Shown here piece by piece: positions 41,501 to 56,500 of a stretch of 64,000 bases of DNA (position 1 is its first letter; every line of letters begins with the position of its first letter). The stretch is from Phoronis australis. Its lineage: Eukaryota; Phoronida; Phoronidae. The stretch is taken from the NCBI GenBank assembly GCA_002633005.1, contig NMRA01000238.1, positions 64,001 through 128,000 of the forward strand. Reading direction: 5' to 3'. The notes beneath the pieces were generated by a model. That model did not search any database. It was given only the letters and a program-made list of their open reading frames with translations, and was not told the DNA's origin. Made by a program: the position numbers and the translations under genes.

Positions 41501-44500
41501 TTAAAACGAACAATCGACCTACGTTCGACATATAACCAAGCAGCAGTTTGCACTTTATTGCACTGGCACGTGAATCTTCCACCATCGTTGACGTTCAACT
41601 TGTTTATCTTCAACCTCTGTATTGTCTTGGCCGACTCAAAGTGGTACTTGTCCCCATGGAAAATCTCCAGTTTATTCTTGAACCAGCGCACAGCTGGTGG
41701 TACCTAGTGGAGGAAAGTAACACTAGAAAAGGCTACACACCGTGGATTTACAGTCATAATGAAAGCAACCTTTGTGCCTTTCTTCTCAACATAATGGCTG
41801 AACATATACTGGTCAGAGCTAATTACAATGACGTCTGTCCAGGAGCCATGTTGAACTCCATCAAACAGTCCTAAGTCCGTAATACCTTTGTCTTACAGAA
41901 TTCTGCCTCAAACTCAGCACTACCATCTTCTTCTTTAGCTCTCACGTCCTCCAAATCTCTAACAAACTTCTCTGGTTCCTGAAACAAACAGTGAGAATGA
42001 ACAGCAAGGTTCATTTAGAGACATTCAGAAGGCCATGAAATTCAGATGAATTTAAATCAAGGAAAACATTATAATAACATAACTGCCCTTTGTGCTACGT
42101 GAAAATATTATTCAAATCCTTGCACACTGTATGATACTCACCTGCAATACAACTTAAAGCAGCAAAGTTTCAGGAGATCAGACTCACTACCTAGCTCTAT
42201 TGTGTGGTGAATTGGAAACATTGTGGGGGGCACCTTACATAGGGTTTGTAGTTAGGTCACAAGTCACACGTGGTTTTCTAGACACTGAGGGATTTTCTGA
42301 GTTAATTGGAATGAAATATTGTATAAAAACCATAGCATAATAGAGAAATGAGTTTTAAAATTTACTGGCCTGCATTTTCATGCTGCTGGGAAATTTGGAC
42401 ATTATCTAATTTTTACAACTAAGCAAATTCTAGCACACGCAATGTTATCTCCCCTGGTTTAAAAATAACCAGAGTCCCTTTTGTGTGCCAGGATAAGAGA
42501 CGAAAAGAATTTTGGTAGAAAATTTTAAGGATTCTACGAATATATTGTCAGTCAATCAAATGAAGATTTTTCGTAAGTAGATGATGAGTTGTGAAGCTTA
42601 CCTCCTTCTTCTTCTCTCTGTGCTGAAGTGTCGGCCAGTCTGGGATGATATCTGCCAAGGAAGCCTTCCTCGATCCATGATCTTTGGAGTCTCGACGACC
42701 TTTGTCTTGGCTCATCTTTCGCTTGCCTTCCTATAAGTGACACAATGGTAGAGTTTTGTCACATCAAAGAAAAACACTTTTAACCCATCTTGAATTTTTC
42801 AATCAGACCAGCGTTTGAAGTCATTAAATTTTTTGTAGCAATTGTAAACCATCCTGAGGTCTAGTCGCGCTTCATCAAATAACGGTAAAAGTATGTTTTT
42901 CTGAATTTTCAATGACTAAATTCATGCCTTAACACATCAGCATGAAAGTGTTTATGCCTCAACACATTGCACAATCATTGCACTGATTTTGTTTGTCAAA
43001 ACTGTCATTTTTATTTTGAACATGAGTTTTCAAAAAACTTAAGTGTGGGAAACTACGCGTTTAAAATATATATTCTTACAACACATTGGGAACCACGTCT
43101 CAAATTTCAGATATGAACTCAAACAGAGATATCCGCCAGCAAACTTCATTTTATAACCATCCCAGTGCCTCATTTATTGCATAGTATTATATTCCCATAG
43201 CTCAAAGAAACTAAAGAGCCCGGAAAAACTGGCCTCATTTGGACTTCATTTTCCCTATAGTTGAACAGCTGTAAACATATCTCGTTGTAACCAACATACA
43301 CCCTACTGAAATAAATCATGCACTGTCCTCAGTATTAGAAACAAGAGGCCTTTTCCATAACTTTCACAATATCTTTACACAAGATGCTATTGCTGCTTTT
43401 ACACGAGAGACAGTTGTCACCTTGTCAGTTGTCACGGCGCAACTTGCTACACTTTAGTTGCATATACACGACATTAGATCACAAACTGGATCAGCGTGAG
43501 TCATTCACACAAAGACTGTCTGCGCACGCTCGAATGAACAATAGCGAACGACCAAACCACATGGAATGCCAGCGGATCACACATATATACGCTATTGTGC
43601 AAGATTAGTGCATTGAAAGATGATCCCTTTCTGCCCTGCTCCAGTTGTGTTTACACGTGTAGGAAACTGGAGCAACTGATCCGAGTGAAATTTGCTCTAC
43701 CTCTCAAACTGGTGTCAAAAATGGCCACTGCGGTGTCAACCTGCTATGCGTCAGCCATGTTTACACACACACACTTGCTCCTGATCAAGTGTCCCGTGTT
43801 ATATTCCCTGAAAGCTGTCTCTGGTGTAAATGCAGCTTATTTTATTCAGTTCAGTGAACCCCTGACAACAGGTGATGGCAGGGGTATGGAGTTAAGAAAA
43901 ATAAAACGAGTCCTAATTCTAACGTGAAATAAGTGTAGTTCAAGGCAGACGCAAAGGAAATGCAAAAACAAACAAGTGTAAATGAACACAGCGAATTTTT
44001 AATGGAAAGCAAAATGAAATTGGTTAATATGCAGTTGATAAAATCAGTTTCACACCTGTTCATGAAAACTGAGAAGATCAGAATCACTGTCGGATGTTAG
44101 TTCGTAAGATTTACTCTCAAGAAAAATTAATAGTTTAAAATGTGAAACACACCACAGCACTGAACACTGAAATTCAAAGGTGAAAAACCAGAAAAATTAA
44201 AACAAAATTGACCATGCCATGCAGAATAAGAAACACAAACCTAACACACAACTCTTCAATTCATCTCACTGTTAATTTTGAATAAAAATAATCTAGGGCA
44301 AAAAGGTTAAGATAAACACAGTTTTTAAGGTTACACGTTACCATAATAGTTCATTCCACTCAGCACAATAGTTGGAAGACGTCTTTCATAAAATAATAAA
44401 TTCTTAACCAAGCAGTTTTCATAACACCAAAATTAAATTTTTTAATTCAACAACTTAATGTAACAGTTAGACATCTCAGATGTTAGTTTCATTTTTAAAC

Positions 44501-47500
44501 TTATAAGAATTATTTATTATGAAAAATATAAACTAAAAAATAAACTGCGATCATCGTTATCATAATTCATTCAACATAAGTATCCAGTCACTGATTAAGC
44601 AATAACTGAATATTAGTACGTTAAACATGAATAACTTTTAGTGAACAATGAAATAGAACTGATTCAACCCTTTAAATGATTAAATATGACTTTCAAGGGG
44701 ACACATTTGCAGCAGAATATTATCAACAAGCGCCAGTCTCTCATATATTTCATTTCATTGCACGTCAGTCTTACCGGCCCTTCTGAGTCGGAATCTCCAT
44801 CGACTTTCCGAAGATTCAGCAAAGTTTGTTCGATAATTGAAGTGCGCCTACTGCCAGATGGGGTGTTTTTCGGGGTATCTAGAGGGTCATAACGTGAGAA
44901 GGGTCATAATGTATGAACAGTCAGCAGTGTGACAAAGAACCCAAAGAGTACCAGGGTGCAGGCACGCTAGTTGTGAGCAAGTGACCTGATTTGGCAGATG
45001 AATGATTAAGACTTAGATGAAATCGCCAATTTAAATAGAGAACAAAAGAAATAATCTACCCACAAATAAAGTGGAATTACTTTATATTTCAGTGCAAATT
45101 GTATAAAAACACATTCAATTTACTCCATCTTTGTCTTAGCTCAACACACACATCATCTCAATTGATGAAATTTTCAAGCTGCCAAGTCAGTGATCACAAC
45201 AGCTGCTTCTTGTGAAATCATAACGGTGTAAACTGGAGTTCCCATGGTAACAAGAACACATCAGTGCATTTCCTTTCAGTAGAATGGAAATTCCATTTTG
45301 TATTTACAAGTTCTCATTTTTAATTTGTCACAATGACCAGTATACTTCTTTACTACCACACTTTAACCAAAACTTAAGTTTGGTCTAATGGTCTGAAGCT
45401 AGCATACAACAGCTGGCCAAGCAGTGAGTTTAACAATTGTTACCATGGCAATTTTGACTGAGGAATAATGCAGCAACTACACTCCACAACCACAAACCAC
45501 ACCAGGGGGTACAGAGGTGACTTCAAGAGTCTGCCAGGTGCAGAGAGGCAATCTGACAAGCCTTTTTAGTCAATCAATCGCACACTGTAGTTAAAAGTTT
45601 TTGGAAATTGAAAGTGAGCATTGCGACTAAAAAGACTGATCAGAGTGAGCTCACTGCAGCAGATGTCACCAAACGTTACCTCCTCCTTTTTCTTCTCATC
45701 TTTCTCCACTAGAAGCAGATGACAAGGTTACACAACTGATACAAAAGGATTTATGTATACATGGCTGTCAATAAGTCACCACTTTAATATGGACTTGGAA
45801 GCTTAAATTACTTAACAATAATAACTAACAGTCAGCAACCCTAATCAATTATGGCCATTCATGACAATTTAACCTTGAGTAACAATGGCCAAGTTTGGAT
45901 GGATGTTAAATCAAGCCAGGACAACCAAGGTTGGAGAGTTCAGTGATACAATGTTAGCAACACCAGTGTCCACATCCCAAACTATAAGTAAATCTGTGCA
46001 AACTACCAGACTACTTCGGTTGAAAATGTGTAAATTCGTTGTTTCAAGGTGACAGAATTTTAAAAGAAAGTAAAACAACCGCAGAATGTCGAAATGCGCC
46101 CATGACACAAATGATGTGTTCCAGGGGTGTTTACTCATAAAAGAATGGCCATTAGATGGTAAAGAATATATCAAACCAGTCCAAAATAGCAAGGCATTGT
46201 CATCTCTCTAATACAAAACTATTGCACAAATTTCATGAATTATCATCACAAGTGGGCACAGATGTACTTGGATTGGTCTAAAACTCATCGTCATCCGTTG
46301 CCATCTCCATTGGAACACATCTGCCAAATTGCACATTCAAAGATCTTTCCAAGGGTTAAGGAGGTACATCCGTGGACAAAAAATTGCCGAAAATCCTCAT
46401 CAGCCGCCGTCTTTTTATCGAAGCACACCTGCCAATTTTTGTCACGATTCCTAGCATGGTTTGGTGGACAAAAAAAACATACTAAGCATAATTAAATTGG
46501 CCACTTGGTGGTGCAATATACAAACATTCTTGTAGACAATGAGAACGCGGCATCATCTTCTAAACGGAAGCCCATTTGCCAAATTTTGTGAACTCCAACA
46601 TAAGAATAAAATTGCCACTAGGGGACAGAGTGGTAGTTAGACTGGTTCAAAATTTATTGCCATCGTTTGTCAGCTTCAAAGGAACACCTCTGTCAATTAA
46701 CAGCCTGCTAGATATATAGGAGTTACAGCAGCAGACTCCAGATGCTGGATGTCCAGACAGAGATGACGGCAATGTGCACCCACATATATGTATATTTCGG
46801 GCGAATAATAAAAAGGATACAAATAAATATTCAATGATAAATTAAACCAACCTTCCAAGTAGATGGAAATATTTTTACTGAAACAGCAAGCATAGCCTAA
46901 AGCCACATTCAATAGAATGAAAATGACAAAATGAGGACATGACAGCAGACAACTCGTTGCTGTCCCATCAGAATGTTTAGTAGCAGTTACATTATTATGT
47001 GAACAGACGAGGCACTACTTTCACTGGAGTAGGAATACCTGGCTTGAGATTACCCCAGTCCACATCCTCCTCCTCAGCTTTCGTTTTGTCATGCTCTCTG
47101 TAAACAGATAAACGTTAGATAACAACACTTACAACAACAGAATCACACTGTCTCCACAAGAGCACCACAGAGATGCGCATATAGGGGGTGCCATAAATGG
47201 TAAATATAAGTAGTTGAATATATCCAAGCAATGCTAATGAACTCAAAAAAGAGTGTACAAGGTCCTAGTCTTCACAAAATTGGCAAATGCCATGATGATA
47301 GATATTCATTGAAATTTCTTCAAAGAAAAAATACCACTAAGGGGCACTGCAGAACCCGGATCATTCCAATAATCAACTGTTGTGCTTACCTAAATAGAAA
47401 ACTCATTTGCAATGATGATTCTTCCAAGACAATTGTCAGAGAACGACAGGAATCAAAAGCGAATTGTAAACTAATAAAATTGCCATTAGGGTGCTCAGCA

Positions 47501-50500
47501 CAAGTCGGAACTATACAACAGCAGGAAAGTGCCGTTCATCAAACATGGTTGATAGTAAGCCAACGAACAAACTAAAACTCCTAATAGAGGGGATAGCAGC
47601 AATAGAAATTGTCCAAAATCAATGTCAGAATGCTTAACAGTTTTCTAAACCATTTTGACAGATAGAAAAATAGATACCAAAAACAGAACCAAAACAGTAA
47701 AATTGCCACCAGTAAAGGCACAATATGCCTAAGCCATGCAATAATTGAGTGTTATCTACTTATCAACCATCAGGACATCAAATGAGCAAGAGAAGCACAC
47801 AATGCATACAGTGGCACGGTCTTTAAAAACTTTTGTCAATATGGAAGTAAAAGAATTGTCTGAAATGTACAAAGATAGAATTTAACAGTAAATGAAAAAT
47901 ACAGTTAAAGAATCACACTTACTTGTGCTTTAGAAGATTTCTGAAGTCCAAAGTAGCATCTTTGGGGTCTAGAATACAGACAACTCAACATTAAAGACAA
48001 GTTTATAAATAAGAAAATTCGAAAATCAGAACTCTACAAATACATATTACTTTCAAATACAACCATTTTAAATACAACGAAACTTTCTAACTCAATACAA
48101 TAAACACAAAACTTTCCCATTCCATTGTTTAGCTAACAATTTCAGGAATGTAAAACTGAAATGTGTCACAAACCTTTAACAAATACGGAGAACTTGACTT
48201 GATCTGTGATGGAACCACTCTTGCCCTCCAAAGCCACGCCATATTTGCCTTCGTCAGGATAACGCGCCTTAGCGATTGTCACTTTGGCCTTCTTCATGCT
48301 CTCATTGATGTCAATGGTGGTTCGTGTATCACTCCTCAACTCTCGTTTCCCCTTGAATACTCGCACCTTGGGCATGTAGTCGCCAGATACACCAAACCCG
48401 AACTCAATGTTGTCACCTGGTACAAGCAGTAGTAAATTTGAAATTGTGACAATTGCAGTTTCGTCTGATATAGCAGAATCAATGAAGCTATGTCACTAGA
48501 ATGCGTTACAATTTTGCTGACCAAATAATGAAAGCTACGTCACTAGATGCCGTAATTGGATTTATTGGACAAACACTGAAAGATGCCGTTACAGTTTTGT
48601 TGACCAAATACTGAATGCTGTGTCACTAGATGGCGTTACAGTTTTATTGGCCAAATATTGAAAGCCACGTCACTAGATGGCATTACACTTTTATTGCCCA
48701 ATTATTGAAAGCTGTGTTACTAGATGGCGTTACAGTTTTGTTGACCAAATATTGAATGCTGTGTCACTAGATGGTGTTACAGTTTTATTGGCCAAATATT
48801 GAAAGCCACGTCACTAGATGGCATTACAGTTTTATTGCCCAAATATTGAAAGCTGTGTCACCAAATGGCATTGCAGTTTTGTAGGCCAAATATTGAATGC
48901 TGTAAGTCTGAAAATTTCCAGACATTCAGCAGGCTAACAGACAATGTGTATACAAATTTAAAGCACTTATACAAATGTTTTTTAAATTTTTGCAGTCATC
49001 ATGCCATCAAATTACCACTGCTGTGCACTGGGAAATTAGTTCAAATAACCTGTACAAACAAGTCATGGTAAAACTTATATGAAAGAATGTTACAATTTCA
49101 CCCTTCGCCTGCTGAGGACTCCACTGGCATGTTCTCACTAAACAGAAGACTTATTGGACAGATATAAGCTGTTACCATATCACCAAGGATTAGACTCGTT
49201 AGTTACTTAAGAAACAGGGTCTACCAAGTAACAAAAAATAGTTAAATAGTAAAAATGACAGCCATGGCAATTCATTTTCTGTTTCCATTTTTAATGAAAC
49301 AAGCCAAAAACTATAATAGTCAGCCCAGACAATCATATGATTGGTTAATTATGGCTGCACTTGATTGGATNGGCCAAATATTGAATGCTATAAGTCTGAA
49401 AATTTCCAGACATTCAGCAGGCTAGCAGGCAATGTGGATACAAATTTAAAGCACTTATACAAATGTTTTTTAAATTTTTGCAGTCATCATGCCATCAAAT
49501 TACCACTGCTGTGCACTGGGAAATTAGTTCAAATAACTTGTACAAACAAGTCATGGTAAAACTTATATGAAAGAATGTTACAATTTCACCCTTCGCCTGC
49601 TGAGGACTCCACTGGCATGTTCTCACTAAACAGAAGACTTATTGGACAGATATAAGCTGTTACCATATCACCAAGGATTAGACTCGTTAGTTACTTAAGA
49701 AACAGGGTCTACCAAGTAACAAAAAATAGTTAAATAGTAAAAATGACAGCCATGGCAATTCATTTTCTGTTTCCATTTTTAATGAAACAAGCCAAAAACT
49801 ATAATAGTCAGCCCAGACAATCATATGATTGGTTAATTATGGCTGCACTTGATTGGATAATTGTGACCACCAGGTAACCAACATAAACAATTAGGAAGTT
49901 TTCAGACCTGGTCTTCAACAAGTAGATTACAGAATTAAAGAAGCCCTCGTCACAAACTGACAAAGTTTCTGCTGTCCACTTTTACTATGAACATAAAGTT
50001 ACGCGTTGGTGCAAGGATAATACCTTCGGATACGACTAGGTTGTCGGGTTTTCCTGTCATTTTCGGACCTCCCACTTCAGGCTCAGGCTCTGGCTTGGGT
50101 TGTTTGGGCTTCCTCTTGGGACCTTCAGTTTCATAAATAGACTCATCCACTACTGGTTTAGCTGAAAGCAGCGAAATATGAGCTATTAACGAGTGGAGAT
50201 CATGACGTGAGACCAAAAAGCCATGTTTAAGCTGTAACTTTTGAAAAACTACTCTGCAACAAGACAACTAATGGCTTGTGGAGAAGCAGACAGTGATATT
50301 ACTATACTAAGCTGTAGAGAAAGAGTCAACAACTGCCATGCAGCCAATTCAAAAGCAGTGCATGTATATGTACGAGTCATTCAACAGAAAAAGCAAGTGA
50401 TCATATTTACCAATGTAGAGAAATTTAGTTTTGACACAAATTGACTAACAAATGCTTTACATATATTTGAGCTGACAAATGATAAAAGTAGGTGGAAAGA

Positions 50501-53500
50501 CTAAACATTTTGTAGCACTAGTTAGCAGCTGAAAATACAATTTTCAATCTAAAATGTAGTCTGTTACTTAAGACAGCAAACTACCACGCCAAACTTAAAA
50601 AACAAATAGGTAACTACAGAGTTTCTTATAAGTTGAGTAATAAATAAAAACAAGAGCAAAGCGGAGCATTGAAATGCGCCCACGAATGCACTGCAAATGG
50701 CATTCTTTTAGGGGTGTTTATTTGTATCATAAAAATGGCCACTAGATGGCACAAAATACGTCGAATCCATCCAAAAACCCGTATATGTCATCAAACCTAT
50801 TTACCAAATTTCACAAAAATCTGCCAAGGAACTTATGAGAAATCGAGGAAAACGGAAAACAGAAATTGCCACTTGGAGGCTATGATTGCAAAACAAAACA
50901 AACTGCCACAAGAAGGCACCACAGTAGATGAAGTGATCTGAAAATCATCAACTGTCGTCTTCACACTAAGAACATACATGCCAATTTTCAGACAGGCAGA
51001 TGCCAAAAACAGACAAGAAAACAGTAAAAATGGCCACTAGATGGCAGAAAATATGATGAAGCATCCGAAAACAAGACCATGTCATCATTTCAAAAGGAAA
51101 CTATTTATCAAATTTCATAAAAATCCGTCAAGCAGCTTCAGAAAAACAGAGGAAAACAGAAAAAAATGAAATTGCCACTAGGGAGCATAGTGTTTGTCAG
51201 ATCCGTCTGAAAGAGGTTGTTCGTTGTCAATTTCAAATAAACACACTTGCTAAATGTAAAAAAGATCCTGCAGAGGGTTTAGGAGATACAGCCATGCTCG
51301 CAAAAACAAACCAAAAGTTCCACTAAAAGGTGCCACAGTATTCCAAGTCATTGCAAAATCATCGTCAGCCGCCCTCTTCACAGTAAGAACATATATGCCA
51401 ATTTTCACAATTATCTTTAGAGCGCTTTGGTTGAAAGAAGGGATGGACACCAAAAAACAGATTCGAAAACAGTAAAAATGCCCACTAGGTGGCGCAAAGC
51501 ATATCGAATCCATCCGAAAACGGGAAGATAACGTCATCTCACTAATAGATGCCCAACTGTCAAATTTTATGAAAATCTGTTGAGGACCTCTGAAGGTACA
51601 GTCTTATCAAGGTCCTGTGAGGGGTTTAGAAAACACGGTTGCGGACGCCGGATGCCCAGACAGAGATGACGGCAATATGTACCCACATTTAATATGTGGG
51701 AACATAATTAAATGAACAAAAACAATATAGATAAAAACCGAAATGTCTTTTCAAAATATAAAGAAAATTATTACTAAGCGACTGGCAGCAAAGATAACCA
51801 AGTATAGATACAAAGTATAGGTTACTGCATTTTCTAATTGACTAGAGAAAAATCACCTAAAAAATAATGCCTACTACTGAAACAAAAATGTAAAACTAAC
51901 AAGCTAAATGGTTATGCAGGAGCAAACCATGTGACCACATGGTTACCAGCTACAGAGGTCAGCTACAGAGGTCAGCTACAAAACATGGAGTTTACAAGCA
52001 GATGACTCCCAAGCTACATGGGTGACCTATGTTTTTATTAATCATGGCTGGAGAATACCTGAGTTTTCAGGGTTCACAGGAGAGGTGAATATCTCATCGG
52101 GGACATCTTCATCAGACTCGCCGTCATAGAAAGTGCGGGTAGAGGGAGGGTCTTAAGGGGCGGAAACAGAGAGAGAAAACAGACCAATGGCATTAGCAGA
52201 CAATAACAAGGAGACTACGATAAACATTTGGGTTAACGCCTATGCTAATGAAAGCACCAACCCCTAGTTTCGAAAAATTTTGGACTGACTACCCACAGCT
52301 TGGCTAAGTGCCCACCATCCACATTTTAGGATTTTCAATGAAGCACCCCGAGTGTTCAGATTAGCGCACAAATGCAAAATTGTAAGGCGCACTTTCAAAT
52401 GATGAAACCAGTTTAAGTTAGAGTCGCAGTGTAGTTACAGCCAAGAGAAATTGCATTCTGTAAGCGTCTTCCACAAAATTAGAGTCAGCCAGTCTCTCAT
52501 TACACACAAATATACGTAATTCTCAGATCTATACTTTTCACACAGTTTTAAGAGCTGAAGTGACAGTCATTTCGGGGTCATGTGACATTTTGTGGCTAAC
52601 ATACTTTTTCCATAGACAGGAACTGAGTGATAGAGGAGCAAATTTGAATCATCCGATAACGAGGCTTTTTATTCCATGTAAAACTAATTACTGAACACGT
52701 AATCAACACCAGACAGGATTTTTTGCTTGTGAAATTTGCACTGCATCATTCTCACTCATTAATACATCACGTGGTCAGGGCACGCAACACCTCGCAGAAG
52801 TTTTTCAATAGAAGTTTTTTCAATCGCTCGGATAGCAAAATTTGAACTGTGAACACAAAGAAGAGACTTTGAAGGTGGATTACTGGTAATCTAACTTTGC
52901 ATGCCATTTATATGGCAGGTCAGTCCTATAATTTTGGGGACTATTTTTTCAAAGTATATTTTCTCCTATTTCAAGTTAGATACTTATGGCTATTAGAATA
53001 CACTTAGTGCCAATTCTATTTCCCCACATTCAACTAGAATTGCAGCAAACTATAAGGGTCTGTGGATTGAAGGTCGTCGGAGACCAGGGTCATTGTCTGG
53101 TTCAGGGTAAGCACGCAGTTTTTTGAAATTTCTAATTTAAGTGCTCCTCTCTGGGTTAAGTGGCCACTACCACCATCACCTGCCCCACCAGCAATTCCAG
53201 GCTTGTCAATTGAATGCCCGGTGCGTTAACCCGCATGTTTATGGGAAAAAGTTAAAAAGTGTCTGTGAAAACCACTTGTCCAGCAGAAGCAATTAAAGCC
53301 ATGACATGCCAGTGGAAGTGAAGCTCTGTGCCCTTCAGAAATTTATACCAACAAAAATTGGTTACATAACTTTCATCATTTCACTTTTGGGAATGTGAAT
53401 TCTTGATAGTGATGAACAGTACTCAAAAAGAGCAACAAATGCCCCTTGTGTCAAAAACAAGATTTAGAGCACTGTCACATAATTGACCTCATCTTGATCC

Positions 53501-56500
53501 TTATTCACATTAGAAGCGATTTTTAGACCTGAGAACAGGTGGCACTTTGTTATTGCTTCAGACCAAGTTCGGGTTAGTTTAAATCACCAAGAAAGTGTGA
53601 CCGTTGGGGGGGAGGGGAACTCCAGCAGATTTATTGAAACCGTTTACAATTCAAACAAAGGAAGAAAAACATGTAGCATTGAAGAAATTTAAGGTTTTAA
53701 CACAAGAACAGGAGTTTATAGAGGCTTCAAAGTGGCAATAAATCCTCACCTTCTCTCAAAAAAAAAATTTATTTAGATTACTTACTGCTAAAAAATTATT
53801 CAGCAAAGGCTTATTTCAAAATTAAATTTGATTCCCTGAACATGACTGAACCGCAAAAAAATCCTGGTTTTTTATTTATAACTCAGTAAAAAAGCTGTAA
53901 TCATTTTGCTTGATTGATTACAGACAATTAGCCCTCACTGATGACTTGGTTGCTAGTTTCTTTTAAAAAAACAAGGCAATAATCCTTCATCCGACAACAA
54001 AATCGCTAATTGTTCTTAATTTCTCAATGCAGTTGCAAAACGCACAGCTCATTGGTTGAAAAATAATAGAAATTCCAAGAAATACTAATAACTGGGTATG
54101 TAATAACAACTACTCAGGTCTTATGGTTCCCTGGTCAAAATCAGATGGAGCTGTCTCACTGTGCAATAAAACTTTTTGACTATTTTAATCAGAGTGACTT
54201 CTTTTTCTTAAAGTGACTCTACATGTAAATGATAAAAACGAAACCTCAAAAAGGTTTAATTTTCAAAATATCTGCAACCTATTGCGAGCTAACAATACAA
54301 ACTATATATAGGTGTAGTTTGGTGTAGGCATAAATTTCCAGACTGAAAGATGGCGATGGACAATGCAGATGGCTGCCTGAACATGTTGAAGAGAAAATCA
54401 AAAGCATCTCAAAGTAAAAATTTGGCCAGGGGAAACAAAGATATCTTTGAGACTGACCAAAGAAATGATCTCCAGGCTTGATAAGAACTAACATAACATT
54501 ATGGCAGCTTCAGGTCAGGCCTATTCAGTTTTCTTGTCATGTTACTGACTTTCAGTTGCCAAGGCAGTAGATCCGTAACAGGAATTCCTGGAGATAACAA
54601 GGGAAAAGACAATGAAGTCCCCCCCGAGAAGGAAGTTGAGAGTCCATGTTGTTAACATCAAAAACCATTTAGTCTAGTCATTCAAGGGCTCCAGAGGGCC
54701 CAACCTAGAAAAAATTGCAACAGAAGGTTTTTTTTGCATAAATGGCATCTTCAAACATCACTTGGTGTCAGAAAAAAAATCTACCGAAATCGGAGTGGCG
54801 GAAGTCGGTTTTTCAAGATGGCGGAAAAAATGGCCGACAAAACAGGTGTTTATTGTTTTCTGGCATATTACTCTTATGTAACAGCTAAAAATAAAACAAT
54901 AAAGTTTGTCATTGATTATATACTTTTCATAACAGGCATACCAATCAAAAGAAGGAAGTTGAGAGTCCATGTTGTTAACACCAAAAAACCATTTATTAGC
55001 AGCTTTAGTAAGGTTTGAGGCTGACCACATGAAGTTGACTGGCATACATGGGAGATGGTGTTCACAGACACATTAACACAAAAGCATTGAATTTTTTTCT
55101 GCAGCATGGCAGCAACCACAGAGAAAATTGTTGAAACATGGCCGGCTACAAAGGCGCTGATAAAGGACTGCACAATAAAAGAACATTAAGCTTCAACAAG
55201 TGCTGATGATATCACTGGTTCCTAAAAGCAAAATATTATGAACTTCTTTCCAGACACTCAATATATAAGACATAAGCTTGTCTAACTGTCTACTACATAG
55301 CTTGACTAGCAGAATAAAAACACAAAAAGCACCCTCCAAAATTAATTTTGACATGAGCTTACATTAAAATGATGCGCCTATTCACAAACACCATTGAAGA
55401 TTATTACACAATAAGAGTTCAAGACGACAAAACAATTATGAATGAAAAATAGTTTTGCACGTACCTTACTACTAATGGTAAATAGCAAGGACTTGTTAGC
55501 ACATTGGGTACATTCTAAAGATACTATCAAGAAAATATCGTAAATTCGTTATCATATCGGATCTATTTTTGAGAGCGCAGCGATACATGAACGTGTAATC
55601 TAGTTGTCTAGCATAGTGATGCATGTACATGCGATCTCAGTTGTTTCAACGTAGTGCTACATATACATGCGATCAAGCTATCCAAGCATAGCAATACATG
55701 CACAAAAATCTAGTTATCTGAGCATAGCAATACATGCACATGAGATCTAGTTATCTGAGCGTAGCAATAAATGCACATGAGATCTAGTTAACTGAGCGTA
55801 GTAATACATGCACGTTACATACACATGCGTCGTAATGCGTCCATTAGTGATCCTCCACTGTGCACGTCAACTAACACACCATTCAAATACACTGCGAAAA
55901 GGGGTAAGAAATAATATGTAGCCAACTAACAGTTTACCAAATCAACAAAATAAAACAGTAAACCTGGGCCTGTTCCATAATGCAAAACACATGTGAGATG
56001 CTTTCAACAAGGATTTCTCCTATTACTCATCTAACCCTGTTGACCAACCATTTCAACGGCAACCATTTTGGTACAGCTTACTGATGAAACACTCGCCTTT
56101 CCCTCATGTGATGATGTGCAATTTTGCTTAACTCACAAGAAATTAAATTTTGCTTTACGGATACAGCCCAGATAAGTGTTCAAAGATACACCAGGGTTCA
56201 TACACGTCGTAGCTTTTAAAAATAAAGCACTTTCAAGATCATTTCACCACCATGTACTACCGTACAATCATATGTCTTAAATCTTTTACTTGGGTAGCTT
56301 TAGTTGTTCAGATCTTGCAATACCAAAAACACATTTTAAATAATTTGATAATGACAAAAAATCAAGACTTTCTTTGACTTTTTAAACAAATTGCTATAAT
56401 TCATTTATTTTCCAGCTACTTGAAAACGTCAGTCTAAAATTTGTTGATATTCTAGACATCAAGTGTAACGAACATTGCAGAATACTTCTGCTTGGATATC

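Larger units (their letters stand above)
48417..50023. other. Intron (1.6 kb): minisatellite plus N-split duplication
   Basis: Contains a 47-bp tandem array and two copies of a 488-bp block separated by one N at 49371. Nothing else seen. Confidence 0.7.

Noticed and set aside
54885-54894. MEF2-type site CTAAAAATAA in the largest intron
   Set aside because: Fits the consensus and a muscle gene, but such AT-rich matches are expected by chance in this base composition.
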